In this document: one piece after another, positions 49,767-59,064 of the stretch
Layout of the letters: each line of letters starts with the position of its first letter
Position numbering within the stretch: position 1 is the first letter of the stretch
NCBI RefSeq assembly: GCF_030268225.1
Contig: NZ_BSQG01000001.1
Span: 423,299 to 487,298 of the forward strand
Length of the DNA stretch: 64,000 nt
Direction of reading: 5' to 3'
From: Nocardiopsis ansamitocini
GTDB lineage: Bacteria; Actinomycetota; Actinomycetes; Streptosporangiales; Streptosporangiaceae
Translations under genes and position numbers: made by a program
The notes under the pieces: model-generated
What the model was told of the DNA's origin: nothing
The model's input: only the letters and a program-made list of their open reading frames with translations
Database searches by the model: none

Positions 49767-50871
49767 TAACAACACTGACAACGGCAACGGCAACGGTTCC
49801 GAGGAACCCCGCGAGCGGGTGATCGGTACGCCCACCGGCGGTGGCGACGCGCTGGTGGCGGGCAAGGAGGAACCGCACCGCAAGCACGAGGGGCCCTACC
49901 TGGCCGAGGAGACGCACGCGCGTCCCGAGGAGACCCAGATCCGGGGCGAGAAGATCGCTGCGGTGTGGTTCCTCATCGCGTTCCTGGCCGGCGTCGGTTT
50001 CTTCGTCAGCTACTTCTCGTTCGCGCCCAACGCCGCCAACGAGCCGGTCATCGCCGACCCGGCCACGGCGCAGCTGGCCAACGCCTTGATGGGCGGCACC
50101 CTGGCCCTGTCGCTGTTCGCCATCGGTGCGGGCATGACCGTGTGGGCACGCCAGATCCTGCCCCACTACGAGGTCGCCTCGCCCTACGACGAGCTGCCCT
50201 CCCCGCCGAAGGAGAAGAGCTCGTTCAGCGAGTTCTTCATGCGCAGCGCCAATGAGAGCGGCTTCACCAAGCGCCCCTTGATGCGGCGGACGCTCCTGCT
50301 GGCCATGGCCCCGCTGGGCCTGGCCCCGATCGTCCTGCTGCGCGACACGGGTCCCGCTCCGCGTGACACGCTCAAGTCGACGCTGTGGGAAGACGGACTG
50401 CACATCGTCGTCGAGGGAACCGGCCGCCGTATCAAGGCCGAGGACCTCAGCGAGACCGGCGGCATGATCAGCGCGCTGCCGGAGGCGCACGACGGGGACC
50501 ACGGGCTCAGCCTGGACGACCAGGCCAAGACCGTCATCCTGCTCATCAAGATGGACCCCGACGACTTCGGGCCCCAGATGAACCAGCAGCGTCTCGACTG
50601 GACGCACGAGGGCATCATCGCCTACTCCAAGATCTGCACCCACGTGGGCTGCCCGGCCGCGCTCTACGAGCGCACCACGCACCGGATCCTGTGCCCGTGC
50701 CACCAGTCGACCTTCGACGCCTCCAACGGCGCCGAGGTCGTTTTCGGACCGGCCCACCGCCCGTTGCCGCAGCTACCGCTTAGAGTGGACAACGAGGGCT
50801 ATCTCGTCGCGGCCGGAGATTTCTCCAGCCCGGTCGGCCCGACCTTCTGGGACGCCGAGGTGAAGAACTGA
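49759..50871 (+). CDS. qcrA: Rieske iron-sulfur subunit of the bc1 complex
   Basis: The 370-residue subunit has a long charged N-terminus, three membrane helices (residues 75-200) typical of actinobacterial QcrA, and a C-terminal Rieske domain. The 2Fe-2S ligands are in CTHVGCPAAL and CPCHQSTFDAS. It accepts electrons from menaquinol and passes them to QcrC. The ATG overlaps the qcrC frame by eight bases, and the stop shares one base with the qcrB ATG, so the three genes are coupled. Confidence 0.97.
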   Translation: MTDNNTDNGNGNGSEEPRERVIGTPTGGGDALVAGKEEPHRKHEGPYLAEETHARPEETQIRGEKIAAVWFLIAFLAGVGFFVSYFSFAPNAANEPVIADPATAQLANALMGGTLALSLFAIGAGMTVWARQILPHYEVASPYDELPSPPKEKSSFSEFFMRSANESGFTKRPLMRRTLLLAMAPLGLAPIVLLRDTGPAPRDTLKSTLWEDGLHIVVEGTGRRIKAEDLSETGGMISALPEAHDGDHGLSLDDQAKTVILLIKMDPDDFGPQMNQQRLDWTHEGIIAYSKICTHVGCPAALYERTTHRILCPCHQSTFDASNGAEVVFGPAHRPLPQLPLRVDNEGYLVAAGDFSSPVGPTFWDAEVKN

Positions 50872-52598
50872 TGAGCGACAACCAAGCACCGCAGGCGCCG
50901 AAGGCGATGCGGGGAGTCGGCAATTTCATCGACGACCGGTTCCATCTGGCGAAGATGGGCGAGAAGAACCTGCGCAAGGTCTTCCCGAACCACTGGTCGT
51001 TCATGCTCGGCGAGATCGCGCTGTACTCGTTCATCATCTTGCTGCTGAGCGGCGTGTTCCTCACGCTCTGGTTCAACCCGAGCATGGGGCACATCGTCTA
51101 TGACGGCTCCTACGAGCGCCTGCGCGGCGTGGGCATGAGCGAGGCGTACGCCTCCACCCTGCACATCACCTTCGATGTACGCGGTGGACTGCTGATGCGC
51201 CAGATCCACCACTGGGCGGCGCTGATCTTCGTCGCCTCCCTGGTGATCCACATGCTGCGGGTGTTCTTCACCGGCGCCTTCCGCAAGCCCCGCGAGATCA
51301 ACTGGTTGATCGGCGTCGCCATCTTCACCCTGGCGATCGTCGAGGGCCTCTTCGGCTACTCGCTGCCCGACGACCTCCCCTCGGGCATGGGTCTGCGCAT
51401 CTTCCAGGGCGTGCTGCTGGCCCTGCCGCTGATCGGCACTTACGCGTCGTTCTACCTCTTCGGGGGCGAGTTCCCCGGCGAGGTGATCATCCCGCGGTTG
51501 TACAGCCTGCACATCTTGGTCATCCCGGCCATCCTGCTGGCGCTGATCGCCGCGCACTTCATGATCCTGTGGCACCAGAAGCACACCCAGTACCCCGGAA
51601 CGGGCCGAACCGAGAAGAAGGTCGTGGGAACCCCGATGTTCCCGGCCTTCGCCATCAAGGCCGGCGGGTTCTTCTTCTTCACCTTCGCGGTGATCGTGGG
51701 CCTCAGCGCCTTCGTGCAGATCAACCCGATCCACCTGTTCGGGCCGTTCACCCCGACGTCCATCACCGCGGGCCTCCAGCCCGACTGGTACATGGGCTTC
51801 CTGGAAGGCTCTCTGCGCATCTTCCCGAACTGGTTCGACATCACGATCGCGGGTTACGCGATCCCGATGGGCGTGCTGATCCCGGGACTGGGCTTCATGG
51901 GGATCCTGTTCGGCGGGCTGGCTGCCTGGCCGTTCGTGGAAGCGTGGATCACCGGCGACAAGCGTCCGCACAACCTCGCCGACCGCCCCCGCAACGCCCC
52001 GGTGCGTACCGGTCTGGGCGCTGCGGGCATCACCTTCTACGGGCTGCTCTGGCTCGCGGGGTCCAACGACATCCTGTCGCACACCTTCGAGATCAGCCTT
52101 TACACGACGACGTGGATCTTCCGGATCGGCATCTTCGTGGGACCGGTGATCGCCTACATCATCACCAAGCGGATCTGCCTGGGGATGCAGCGGCGCGACC
52201 GCGAGACCCTTGAGCACGGCTACGAGAGCGGCACGATCGCTCAACTCCCCGGTGGCGAGTTCGTCGAGGTCCACAAGGAGTCCTCGCCGGAGACGGTGCA
52301 CGTCCTGGAGAGCAAGGAGTCCATGACTCCGCGCATCGAGACGCCGGCCGCCAACGCCAACGGCGTGGAGTCCCCCGCGTCGCGCAGCCTCATGGGCAAG
52401 CTGCGCGCCCGGTTGGCCGACTGGTACACGAGGGACAACATCTCCTTCGTGGGTGTGGAGCCGCACAGCGGCCACCACCTGCACCACGGCTCTCACAACG
52501 GGGACGGTCCCACCCACGGCGTCCAGGGCTCTGAGAACGGCCACGGAGGCTCCACGGCCTCCGACAAGGTCACCCAGGGCGCGGGACAGAACAAGTAG
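50871..52598 (+). CDS. qcrB: Cytochrome b subunit of the bc1 complex
   Basis: QcrB oxidises menaquinol and carries two b hemes. The 575-residue membrane protein has eight or nine helices with heme His residues in MRQIHHWAALIF and LHILVIPAILLALIAAHF, the Qo-site PDWYMGF near residue 303 and SLPDDLPSG. It is longer than many homologues: the last 50 residues are hydrophilic and His/Gly-rich (HSGHHLHHGSHNGDGPTHG). The ATG overlaps the qcrA stop by one base. A 38-bp palindromic terminator follows. Confidence 0.96.
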   Translation: MSDNQAPQAPKAMRGVGNFIDDRFHLAKMGEKNLRKVFPNHWSFMLGEIALYSFIILLLSGVFLTLWFNPSMGHIVYDGSYERLRGVGMSEAYASTLHITFDVRGGLLMRQIHHWAALIFVASLVIHMLRVFFTGAFRKPREINWLIGVAIFTLAIVEGLFGYSLPDDLPSGMGLRIFQGVLLALPLIGTYASFYLFGGEFPGEVIIPRLYSLHILVIPAILLALIAAHFMILWHQKHTQYPGTGRTEKKVVGTPMFPAFAIKAGGFFFFTFAVIVGLSAFVQINPIHLFGPFTPTSITAGLQPDWYMGFLEGSLRIFPNWFDITIAGYAIPMGVLIPGLGFMGILFGGLAAWPFVEAWITGDKRPHNLADRPRNAPVRTGLGAAGITFYGLLWLAGSNDILSHTFEISLYTTTWIFRIGIFVGPVIAYIITKRICLGMQRRDRETLEHGYESGTIAQLPGGEFVEVHKESSPETVHVLESKESMTPRIETPAANANGVESPASRSLMGKLRARLADWYTRDNISFVGVEPHSGHHLHHGSHNGDGPTHGVQGSENGHGGSTASDKVTQGAGQNK

Positions 52599-52614
52599 CG
52601 GTCAAGCAGCAACG

Positions 52615-52652
52615 GGAGGACCCTGGTCGGCCTAGGCCGACCAGGGTCCTCC
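52615..52652 (+). terminator. Terminator of the ctaE-qcrCAB operon
   Basis: A perfect 38-bp palindrome (left arm GGAGGACCCTGGTCGGCCT) starts 17 bases after the qcrB stop and is followed by TTGCTTTG. Confidence 0.85.
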
Positions 52653-52899
52653 TTGCTTTGTGCGCCCTCAGCTGCTCCAGGGCACGGGGAGGGCCGGCCC
52701 CCACACATGACCCGCCGGACGCACGCCGCAAAACGCGTCTGGGAGGCAACGACGGCGACGCGCACCTCCTGCGCCGTGCCGGGCAAGCAAGGAAGCCTCC
52801 CGGCCCTGCTCAGTGGCTCTGGGCCCCCTCGCGCCGCCCCCTTCTTCCCCGGCCCGGGACGGTAGGGCGGCACGAGGGGCCCATCCGGCAGATGAAACG

Positions 52900-52931
52900 G
52901 GGGTGGGCGATCCGTTCGGATCGTCCACCCC
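52900..52931 (-). terminator. Hairpin after the L,D-transpeptidase gene
   Basis: GGGGTGGGCGATCC pairs with GGATCGTCCACCCC, one position being a G-U wobble, 38 bases past the stop. The remainder of the 370-bp gap from 52599 shows no gene. Confidence 0.6.
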
Positions 52932-52968
52932 TTCGTCGATCGCACGCGGTTTCCTCGTGGCGCAGCGA

Positions 52969-54303
52969 CTACCGCTCGGCGGAACCGTGCGGGCTTCCGG
53001 GGGAGCCCGCCTCATCGGTCTTGTCGGCCTCGCCGGTCTCGCTGTTGTCCAGCCACTCCTCCCAGGAGCGCTGCCAGTAGCCCCAACCGTTGTCGACCTC
53101 GAGCTCGCGGTCGGTGCCCTCGATGACGACCGGATCGCCCATGAGCGAGTTCTCGTAGAACCACTTGGCGTCCTCGGTGCTCATGTTGGTGCAGCCGTGG
53201 CTCAGGTTGGCCTGGCCCAGCGAGGAGTTCCACGGGGCGGCATGGGTGAACTCGCCGCTGTTGGAGACACGGACCGCGTAGTTGACGTCCAAGTAGTAAT
53301 AGCCGGGGCTTCCCTGCGGGATGCCCACGGTGGCGGAGTCCATGATGAGGTGCTGGTACTTCTCCATCGTCAGATGTACCCCGGAGGTGGTGGTGAAGGC
53401 CCGGGTAGTGGCGTCGCCGTTGCTGATCGGGAAGTCCTTGATCTGCTCGCCGTCGCGCTCGACCACCATGCGGTGGGAGGAGTCGTCGATCGTGCTGACC
53501 TGGGAGCGGCCGACCTCGAAGTTGAGTTGACGGTTCTTCACGCCGTACACACCCTCTGCGGCGTTGACGCCGGCCAGGTGCATGTTGACGGTGACCTTCT
53601 GGCCGGGGGTCCAGTACTCCTTGGTACGGAACACCACCATCTGGTCGCCGAACCAGTTCCAGGCACCTTCGGCGGGTTGGTCGGAGACGACCTCCATGGC
53701 CGCCTCGACCTGGGCCTTGTTGCTCACCGGCAGGTCGAAGTTGACCACCACCGGCATCCCCACCCCGACGGTGTCACCACTCGTGGGGAAGTTGGACTGG
53801 ACCTCCAGGTGTTTCCCGTTGGGCGTGTCTGAGGTGGTGAACGCGCTGGTGGATTCGCTCTGCTCACCTTCCGGGTTCTCACCGGTGGCCACGACCGTGA
53901 CTTCGCTTCCGGGTGTCAATGTCCAGTCGCTGGTCCACTCGGTGCGCTCCTCGTTGAGGGTGCCGGTCACCGCATCGAAGGCGTCGGATCCGGCGGCAGG
54001 AGGCGAGGGTGCGGCCTCCGGGACCCCCTCCGCCTCGATGTCGCCTCCGACCGGCACGACGGTGACCGTGACGTCGGAGATGGTCCCTCCCCCGGCAGTG
54101 ACCGTGACGGGTGCGTCGGGGCGGACACCGGTCTCGTCGGCGGCCGGAGTGATGGACAGCTTCACCGGGGCGGACTTCGCAGCCTCCCCGCTGCCCTCTT
54201 CCGGCTCCGTCGCTCCGGAACACGCCGCAGCGAGAAAGAGAACGGCTCCTGCCAGTCCGGCCCCGAGCCGACGGATTACCAGTGGTGATGCGCTGCCTTT
54301 CAC
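52969..54303 (-). CDS. L,D-transpeptidase lipoprotein with Ig-like domains
   Basis: The 444-residue lipoprotein cross-links peptidoglycan stems. The signal ends in a lipobox (LFLAAACSG), two Ig-like domains of about 100 residues each follow, and the C-terminal YkuD domain contains the catalytic Cys in SHGCTNMSTEDAKWFYE. This is the LdtMt2-like layout and is exported. GTG at 54303 is chosen because GGAGG lies eight bases upstream; the frame is open to a TTG at 54324. It stands between the ctaCDF and qcrCAB operons. Confidence 0.94.
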   Translation of the reverse strand: MKGSASPLVIRRLGAGLAGAVLFLAAACSGATEPEEGSGEAAKSAPVKLSITPAADETGVRPDAPVTVTAGGGTISDVTVTVVPVGGDIEAEGVPEAAPSPPAAGSDAFDAVTGTLNEERTEWTSDWTLTPGSEVTVVATGENPEGEQSESTSAFTTSDTPNGKHLEVQSNFPTSGDTVGVGMPVVVNFDLPVSNKAQVEAAMEVVSDQPAEGAWNWFGDQMVVFRTKEYWTPGQKVTVNMHLAGVNAAEGVYGVKNRQLNFEVGRSQVSTIDDSSHRMVVERDGEQIKDFPISNGDATTRAFTTTSGVHLTMEKYQHLIMDSATVGIPQGSPGYYYLDVNYAVRVSNSGEFTHAAPWNSSLGQANLSHGCTNMSTEDAKWFYENSLMGDPVVIEGTDRELEVDNGWGYWQRSWEEWLDNSETGEADKTDEAGSPGSPHGSAER

Positions 54304-54465
54304 GCGTGCGACCTCCAACGTCAAGTCCGACCCAGTGGGGTGTCAGTCCCTGGGACGTGGCACGAAGCAGAAAAGTTCGGTGAACCGGGAACGAGAAAAG
54401 GTGGGACCCGCGAAGGACCGGATGTCTTCTTGGACGAAGGCACCGAACCACTCGAAAAGACGATA

Positions 54466-54514
54466 ACCCCGGCGGGTCGGGGCTCCCCGGAGGGAAACCC
54501 CGACCCGCCGGGGT
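54466..54514 (-). terminator. Terminator of the ctaCDF operon
   Basis: A perfect 17-bp stem (ACCCCGGCGGGTCGGGG and complement) with a 15-base loop lies 49 bases past the ctaF stop. Confidence 0.75.
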
Positions 54515-54562
54515 CGTGGACTGCTTTTCACCTGGGCATGACCCAGGTTGGTACGGAACCGC

Positions 54563-54988
54563 CTAGTGCTGGAACTCTCCGCGGTAGTACTCGAACACCC
54601 AGCCGATGGTGGTCAGGATGATCGCGAAGAACCCGATGAACACCATCCACCAGCCGATGGCCACGCCGACCGCGGTGAAGGCGACCGCCATGGCGACGAA
54701 CAGCGGCCAGACGCTGTGCGGGCTGAAGAACCCGTACTCGCCGATGCTCTCGTCGATCTCGCCGTCCAGACGCTCTTCCGGCGGAAGCCCGTGGAACCGC
54801 TCGCTGTGACGAGCGGACTGCCAGAGCCAGAAGCCGATCATCCAGCCGAAGCCGACCGAGACGGTAAGCGCGACCGTCCCGGTCCACTCGATGTGGCCCT
54901 CGGCCAGCCAGGCCCACAGGGCGTAGAGGGCCGCGACGCCACCGAAGAAGGTCGAGACGCCGATGAACAGATATGCCTGCATCTTCAT
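54563..54988 (-). CDS. ctaF: Cytochrome c oxidase subunit IV
   Basis: This 141-residue actinobacterial subunit IV has four membrane helices: residues 3-27, 37-55, 93-110 and 113-130. The pattern FWLWQSARHSERFHGLPPEERLDGEIDES between helices 2 and 3 is typical. It starts 11 bases after ctaD. The ATG at 54988 fits the known N-terminus; a longer open frame reaches 55153 inside ctaD and is rejected. It completes the ctaC-ctaD-ctaF operon. Confidence 0.93.
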   Translation of the reverse strand: MKMQAYLFIGVSTFFGGVAALYALWAWLAEGHIEWTGTVALTVSVGFGWMIGFWLWQSARHSERFHGLPPEERLDGEIDESIGEYGFFSPHSVWPLFVAMAVAFTAVGVAIGWWMVFIGFFAIILTTIGWVFEYYRGEFQH

Positions 54989-54999
54989 GGTGACTCGCC

Positions 55000-56688
55000 C
55001 TAGTCCGTGCTTGCCGGGGAAGCCGCGACCGCGCCGGGGGCGGCGGCGTGCGGGTGGTGCAGGTCGAACGCGGGGCGCTCGGACCGGATCCGGGGCAGCG
55101 AGGTGAAGTTGTGCCGCGGGGGCGGGCACGAGGTGGCCCATTCCAACGAACAACCGTAGCCCCAGGGGTCGTCGACCTCGACCTTGGGCGCGTTCTTGTG
55201 CGTGGTCCAGATGTTCCAGAAGAAGATCAGCGTGGAGGCGCCCAGAACGAACGACGCCACCGAGGAAATCTGGTTCAACACGGTGAACCCGTCACTGGGC
55301 AGGTAGTCGGCGTAACGACGCGGCATGCCTTCCGCACCCAGCCAGTGCTGGACCAGGAAGGTGCCGTGGAAGCCGAAGAACAGCAGCCAGAAGTGGATCT
55401 TGCCGAGCTTCTCGTCGAGCATCTTGCCGGTGAACTTGGGCCACCAGTAGTAGAAGCCGGCGAACATCGCGAACACGACCGTGCCGAACACCACGTAGTG
55501 GAAGTGCGCCACCACGAAGTAGGAGTCGGTGACGTGGAAGTCGATGGGCGGTGATGCGAGCAGCACACCGGTCAGGCCACCGAAGAGGAACGTGACCAGG
55601 AAGCCCACGACGAACAGCATCGGGGTCTCGAAGGTCAACTGGCCGCGCCACATAGTGCCGATCCAGTTGAAGAACTTCACGCCCGTGGGCACCGCGATGA
55701 GGAACGACATGAACGAGAAGAACGGCAGCAACACCGCGCCGGTGGGGAACATGTGGTGCGCCCACACCGTCACCGAGAGGCCGGTGATCGCGATGGTTGC
55801 GGCCACCAGGCTCTTGTAGCCGAAAATGGGCTTGCGGCTGAAGACCGGGAGGATCTCCGTCGCGATACCGAAGAACGGCAGCGCGATGATGTAGACCTCC
55901 GGGTGTCCGAAGAACCAGAACAGGTGCTGCCACAGGATGGCGCCGCCGTGCTCGGGGTTGAAGACCTGGGTGCCGATCATGCGGTCCGCGCCCAGAGCGA
56001 TCAGGGCGGCCGTGAGCACCGGGAACGCGATCAGCACCAGCACGCTGGTGAGCAGCGTGTTCCAGGAGAAGATCGACATCCGGAACATGGTCATACCGGG
56101 AGCGCGCATGCACAGGCCGGTGGTGATGAAGTTGACCGCACCCAGGATGGTGCCCAGACCGCTGACGGCCAGGCCCAGGATCCAGAGGTCGCCGCCGATG
56201 CCGGGCGAGCGCACGGCATCCGACAACGGGGTGTAGGCGAACCAGCCGAAGCTGGCCGCGCCACCGGGGGTCAGGAACCCGCTCAGCACGATGAGGCTGC
56301 CGAACAGGAACAGGTAGTACCCGAAGAGGTTGATCCGCGGGAACGCCACGTCGGGCGCGCCGATGTGCAGCGGGAGCATGATGTTGGAGAACCCGACGAA
56401 AAGCGGGGTCGCGAACATCAGCAGCATCACCGTGCCGTGCATGGTGAACAGCTGGTTGTAGGTCTCGTTGGTCATCAGCTGCATACCGGGGTACATCAGC
56501 TCGGCGCGGATGAGCAGCGCCATGATGCCACCGATGATGAAGAACGCGAACGAGGTGATCAGGTACATGTACCCGATGACCTTGTGGTCCGTGGACGTCA
56601 TCCAGTTGACGATGATCGAGCCCTTGCGGGTGGGGCGCAGCGCTTCCACCCGGTTGGGGGCCGTCGTCGAATTGGCAGTAGTGGTCAT
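55000..56688 (-). CDS. ctaD: Cytochrome c oxidase subunit I
   Basis: CtaD holds heme a and the heme a3-CuB centre where oxygen is reduced. The 562-residue protein has twelve helices. The CuB and heme ligands are in [35 protein letters not shown] and [10 protein letters not shown]. Its ATG shares one base with the ctaC stop (TAATG), which couples the two. A frame open far upstream (to 57588) is an artefact of GC-rich antisense coding. Confidence 0.97.
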   Translation of the reverse strand: MTTTANSTTAPNRVEALRPTRKGSIIVNWMTSTDHKVIGYMYLITSFAFFIIGGIMALLIRAELMYPGMQLMTNETYNQLFTMHGTVMLLMFATPLFVGFSNIMLPLHIGAPDVAFPRINLFGYYLFLFGSLIVLSGFLTPGGAASFGWFAYTPLSDAVRSPGIGGDLWILGLAVSGLGTILGAVNFITTGLCMRAPGMTMFRMSIFSWNTLLTSVLVLIAFPVLTAALIALGADRMIGTQVFNPEHGGAILWQHLFWFFGHPEVYIIALPFFGIATEILPVFSRKPIFGYKSLVAATIAITGLSVTVWAHHMFPTGAVLLPFFSFMSFLIAVPTGVKFFNWIGTMWRGQLTFETPMLFVVGFLVTFLFGGLTGVLLASPPIDFHVTDSYFVVAHFHYVVFGTVVFAMFAGFYYWWPKFTGKMLDEKLGKIHFWLLFFGFHGTFLVQHWLGAEGMPRRYADYLPSDGFTVLNQISSVASFVLGASTLIFFWNIWTTHKNAPKVEVDDPWGYGCSLEWATSCPPPRHNFTSLPRIRSERPAFDLHHPHAAAPGAVAASPASTD

Positions 56689-57632
56689 TACTGGTCGTCC
56701 TCCTCGGCGACTGCGGCCTCGGAAGAGGTCAACGGCGAGGGGCTGGGCGAGGGGTCGATGACCGCGTCCTGGTCCACCTGTCCCTCTTCCTGCCCGGCCG
56801 GTGTGGGAAGCGCGGCGGGGTTGTTCTGCCGCTCCTCGAGCCAGGTCTGATAGTCCTCGGGGCTGACCACCCGCAGGGTGAACAACATGCGGGAGTGGTC
56901 GACGCCGCACAGCTCCGCACAGCGGCCCGCGTAGTCGCCCTCGACGCCGGGCAGCACCTTGACCTGGAACTGGTTGGGGTGGCCGGGGATGGCGTCCATC
57001 TTGAAGGCGAACGACGGAATCCAGAACGAGTGGATGACGTCGGGCGAGGTCAGGTCGAAGTGCACGACGCTGTCGCTCGGCAGCACCAGGACCGGCATGT
57101 CCTCGGTGGTGACGGTGGGGACGCCGGCAACCGAGACCTGCTCGCCGGCGGTGTCCAGGATCGGCTGATCCTGCGCGTCGGAGTAGTCGAACTTCCAGCT
57201 CCACTGGAAGGCGTTCACATCGACGTAGACGTCGGCGGGCTCGTCGGTCTCCAGCAGGTAGGTCTGGTCCTTGGCGGTGAAGTAGAACAGCACCGCGATG
57301 ACGACCATCGGCAGGACGGTGTACAGCGCCTCGATGGGCATGTTGTAGCGCACCTGCGGCGGCAGCTGCTCGGAGCGCTTGCGGTGGAAGATCACCGACC
57401 AGATGATCAGTCCCCATACGAGAATGCCGACCGCGAACGCCGCCACCCACGAACCCTGCCAGAGCGTGAGGACACGCTCGGCCTGCTCGGTGATCGGCTC
57501 CGGCACACCCAAACGAGTGAACTCGTTCGACGCGCAGCCGGTCGCGGCTATGCCCAGCGCGGCGAGCGCGGCGCCACGTGGTGCCCATCGGCGCAGCGCG
57601 GGGCGCCGATTCCTATGGCGGGTCGGACTCAC
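56688..57632 (-). CDS. ctaC: Cytochrome c oxidase subunit II (lipoprotein)
   Basis: CtaC carries the CuA centre that receives electrons from cytochrome c. The 314-residue protein has a lipoprotein-type signal ([11 protein letters not shown]), two membrane helices and a C-terminal cupredoxin domain. CuA ligands are seen in [11 protein letters not shown] and [14 protein letters not shown], and WSWKFDY is the aromatic docking patch. An acidic Pro/Ser-rich tail of about 50 residues ends it. GTG at 57632 has GGAAGG six bases upstream; a longer start at 57698 is open but lacks signals. Confidence 0.95.
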   Translation of the reverse strand: MSPTRHRNRRPALRRWAPRGAALAALGIAATGCASNEFTRLGVPEPITEQAERVLTLWQGSWVAAFAVGILVWGLIIWSVIFHRKRSEQLPPQVRYNMPIEALYTVLPMVVIAVLFYFTAKDQTYLLETDEPADVYVDVNAFQWSWKFDYSDAQDQPILDTAGEQVSVAGVPTVTTEDMPVLVLPSDSVVHFDLTSPDVIHSFWIPSFAFKMDAIPGHPNQFQVKVLPGVEGDYAGRCAELCGVDHSRMLFTLRVVSPEDYQTWLEERQNNPAALPTPAGQEEGQVDQDAVIDPSPSPSPLTSSEAAVAEEDDQ

Positions 57633-58042
57633 GGATTGCCTTCCCAGCGGTGAGTGCCCGCGCGAGACGCGGGCGGTCGTATATCCAAAGCGTGTCAAGC
57701 GGAAACATTATCGCGGACAGGCCGCGGTACTGATCACGGGTCCGGCAGGTCAGCGTGTTGCGTAGCGAACCCCGAGGTGGTTCGGCCCTGGCCGTATATC
57801 GGCCGGCCCGATCCGTACCGGGTCCGCGCGAACATCGCTGGCGAGGCGCTGCGACACCCGCAGCGTCTTCTGCGGTGCCCGAAAGCACATCCGCGGTGCC
57901 GTACCGCCGCCGGGGTCTCCCCTGGCGACAAGCGGGCTAAAGCGAGAGTATCGCTGTGTTCACCTGACCCTTAACCGGGTGCCTTTTAGCCGCGGACCGG
58001 GATAAAGATTGGGATACGACCTGATGCGACAAGGAGTTCGCG
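57633..58042. other. Divergent intergenic region ctaC/tusA-like (410 bp)
   Basis: No supported gene; short frames on both strands look like shadows. A TTGACA lies on the minus strand near 57693-57698, but I could not pair it with a good -10 box. The AAGGAG ribosome site of the TusA-like gene ends the region. Confidence 0.45.
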
Positions 58043-58279
58043 GTGCCTGAGCAGCCTTTGCTGACCATCGACGCCATCGGACGCAAGTGTCCGATCCCGA
58101 TCATCATGCTGGCGGGCCGCCTGCGCGAGGTCCCGATCGGCTCGGTGATCGCGGTGACCGCGGACGATCCTGCGGCCAAAGCCGACATCCCTGCGTGGTG
58201 CCGTCTGAAAATGCAGGAGTTCGTCGCCGAGGTCCCCCTCGAACGCGGGAGCAGGTTCGACATACGGCGCACCTACTAG
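58043..58279 (+). CDS. TusA-family sulfur carrier-like protein
   Basis: This 78-residue protein has the two-layer TusA fold with the reactive Cys in GRKCPIPIIML near residue 16, then VIAVTADDPAAKADIPAWC and a second Cys near residue 53. TusA-like proteins relay persulfide sulfur to tRNA or molybdenum-cofactor enzymes. AAGGAG lies six bases before the GTG. The convergent partner is rpsD. Its role here is not evident; an ErpA-type Fe-S protein is encoded 3 kb away. Confidence 0.87.
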   Translation: MPEQPLLTIDAIGRKCPIPIIMLAGRLREVPIGSVIAVTADDPAAKADIPAWCRLKMQEFVAEVPLERGSRFDIRRTY

Positions 58280-58320
58280 ACGGCGCCGGCCCTTGTCCGT
58301 ACCAAGGGCATCGGACACGG

Positions 58321-58366
58321 CAGGGGCCGCACGAACGTCGCGGTGGACGTGATCGTGCGGCCCCTG
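58321..58366. terminator. Bidirectional terminator between tusA-like gene and rpsD
   Basis: A 14-bp stem (CAGGGGCCGCACGA and complement) encloses a shorter ACGTC/GACGT stem. It lies in the gap between the two convergent genes. Confidence 0.8.
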
Positions 58367-58379
58367 GGCACACCCGCGG

Positions 58380-58991
58380 TTAGCGGTTGTAGTACTCCAC
58401 GACGAGCTGCTCGTCGAAGGGCACGGGAACCTGCTCACGCTTGGGGCGGTCGACGACCGCGATGCGCAGGTCCTTGTGGCTGACGGCCAGGTAGCCGGCG
58501 ATCTTGTCGTCGGCGTGCACGGCCTCGGAAGCCTCGACGAACGGGACCATCTGACGCGACTTCTCGCGCACTCCGATGATCTGGCCCGGCTTGACCTGGT
58601 ACGAGGGGATGTCGACCTTCTTGCCGTCCACGGTCACGTGCCCGTGGTTGATGAACTGGCGCGCGGCGTAGATGGACGCCGCGAAGCCGGCGCGCAGAAC
58701 AACCGTCACGAGACGGAGCTCCAGCTCGGCGATGATCTCTTCACCGGTACGCCCAGGGCGCTTCTTCGCGTTCTCGTAGATGCGAGCGAGCTGCTTCTCC
58801 GAGAGGTCGTAGTACCAGCGCAGCTTCTGCTTCTCCGCCTGGCGAACGGCGTAGTCGCTGGTGGAGCGACGAACGCGACGGCCGTGCTCACCCGGGGGGT
58901 AAGGCCGCTTCTCGAAGTAGCTGACCGCCTTACGGGTCAGCGGGGTACCGGCGCGCCGGGACAACCGCACCTTCGGTCCGGTGTAGCGCAT
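58380..58991 (-). CDS. rpsD: 30S ribosomal protein S4
   Basis: S4 binds 16S rRNA early in assembly of the small subunit. The 203-residue protein has the N-terminal EKRPYPPGEHGRR, the S4 domain (ELELRLVTVVLRAGFAASIYAARQFINHGHVTVDGKKV, about residues 90-130) and the C-terminal EQLVVEYYNR. The N-terminus has no zinc-finger cysteines, so it is a Cys-minus form. It lies outside a ribosomal protein operon. GGAGGACTTGA precedes the ATG. An iron box lies 42-60 bases upstream but is nearer to the divergent gene's promoter. Confidence 0.95.
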   Translation of the reverse strand: MRYTGPKVRLSRRAGTPLTRKAVSYFEKRPYPPGEHGRRVRRSTSDYAVRQAEKQKLRWYYDLSEKQLARIYENAKKRPGRTGEEIIAELELRLVTVVLRAGFAASIYAARQFINHGHVTVDGKKVDIPSYQVKPGQIIGVREKSRQMVPFVEASEAVHADDKIAGYLAVSHKDLRIAVVDRPKREQVPVPFDEQLVVEYYNR

Positions 58992-59032
58992 TCAAGTCCT
59001 CCGTTTTCGGTCTCTTGCAAAAACGGGAATCC

Positions 59033-59051
59033 TAGGTAAGGCTTGCCTAAG
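59033..59051. promoter_or_regulatory. DtxR/IdeR-type iron box
   Basis: TAGGTAAGGCTTGCCTAAG is a 19-bp near-palindrome and matches the IdeR/DmdR consensus (TTAGGTTAGGCTNACCTAA) well. It lies 13 bases upstream of the DUF2470 gene's ATG, ending just before its AGGAGGTGTC ribosome site, and 42 bases before rpsD on the other strand. Binding of Fe-loaded repressor here would block the DUF2470 gene. Confidence 0.75.
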
Positions 59052-59064
59052 TCTAGGAGGTGTC

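Noticed and set aside
55000-57588. 862-residue version of CtaD
   Set aside because: The extra N-terminal part is antisense/alternate frame over ctaC; the known CtaD start at 56688 overlaps the ctaC stop.
57690-57700. TTGACA as a ctaC promoter
   Set aside because: No -10 element at 16-19 bases downstream on that strand.
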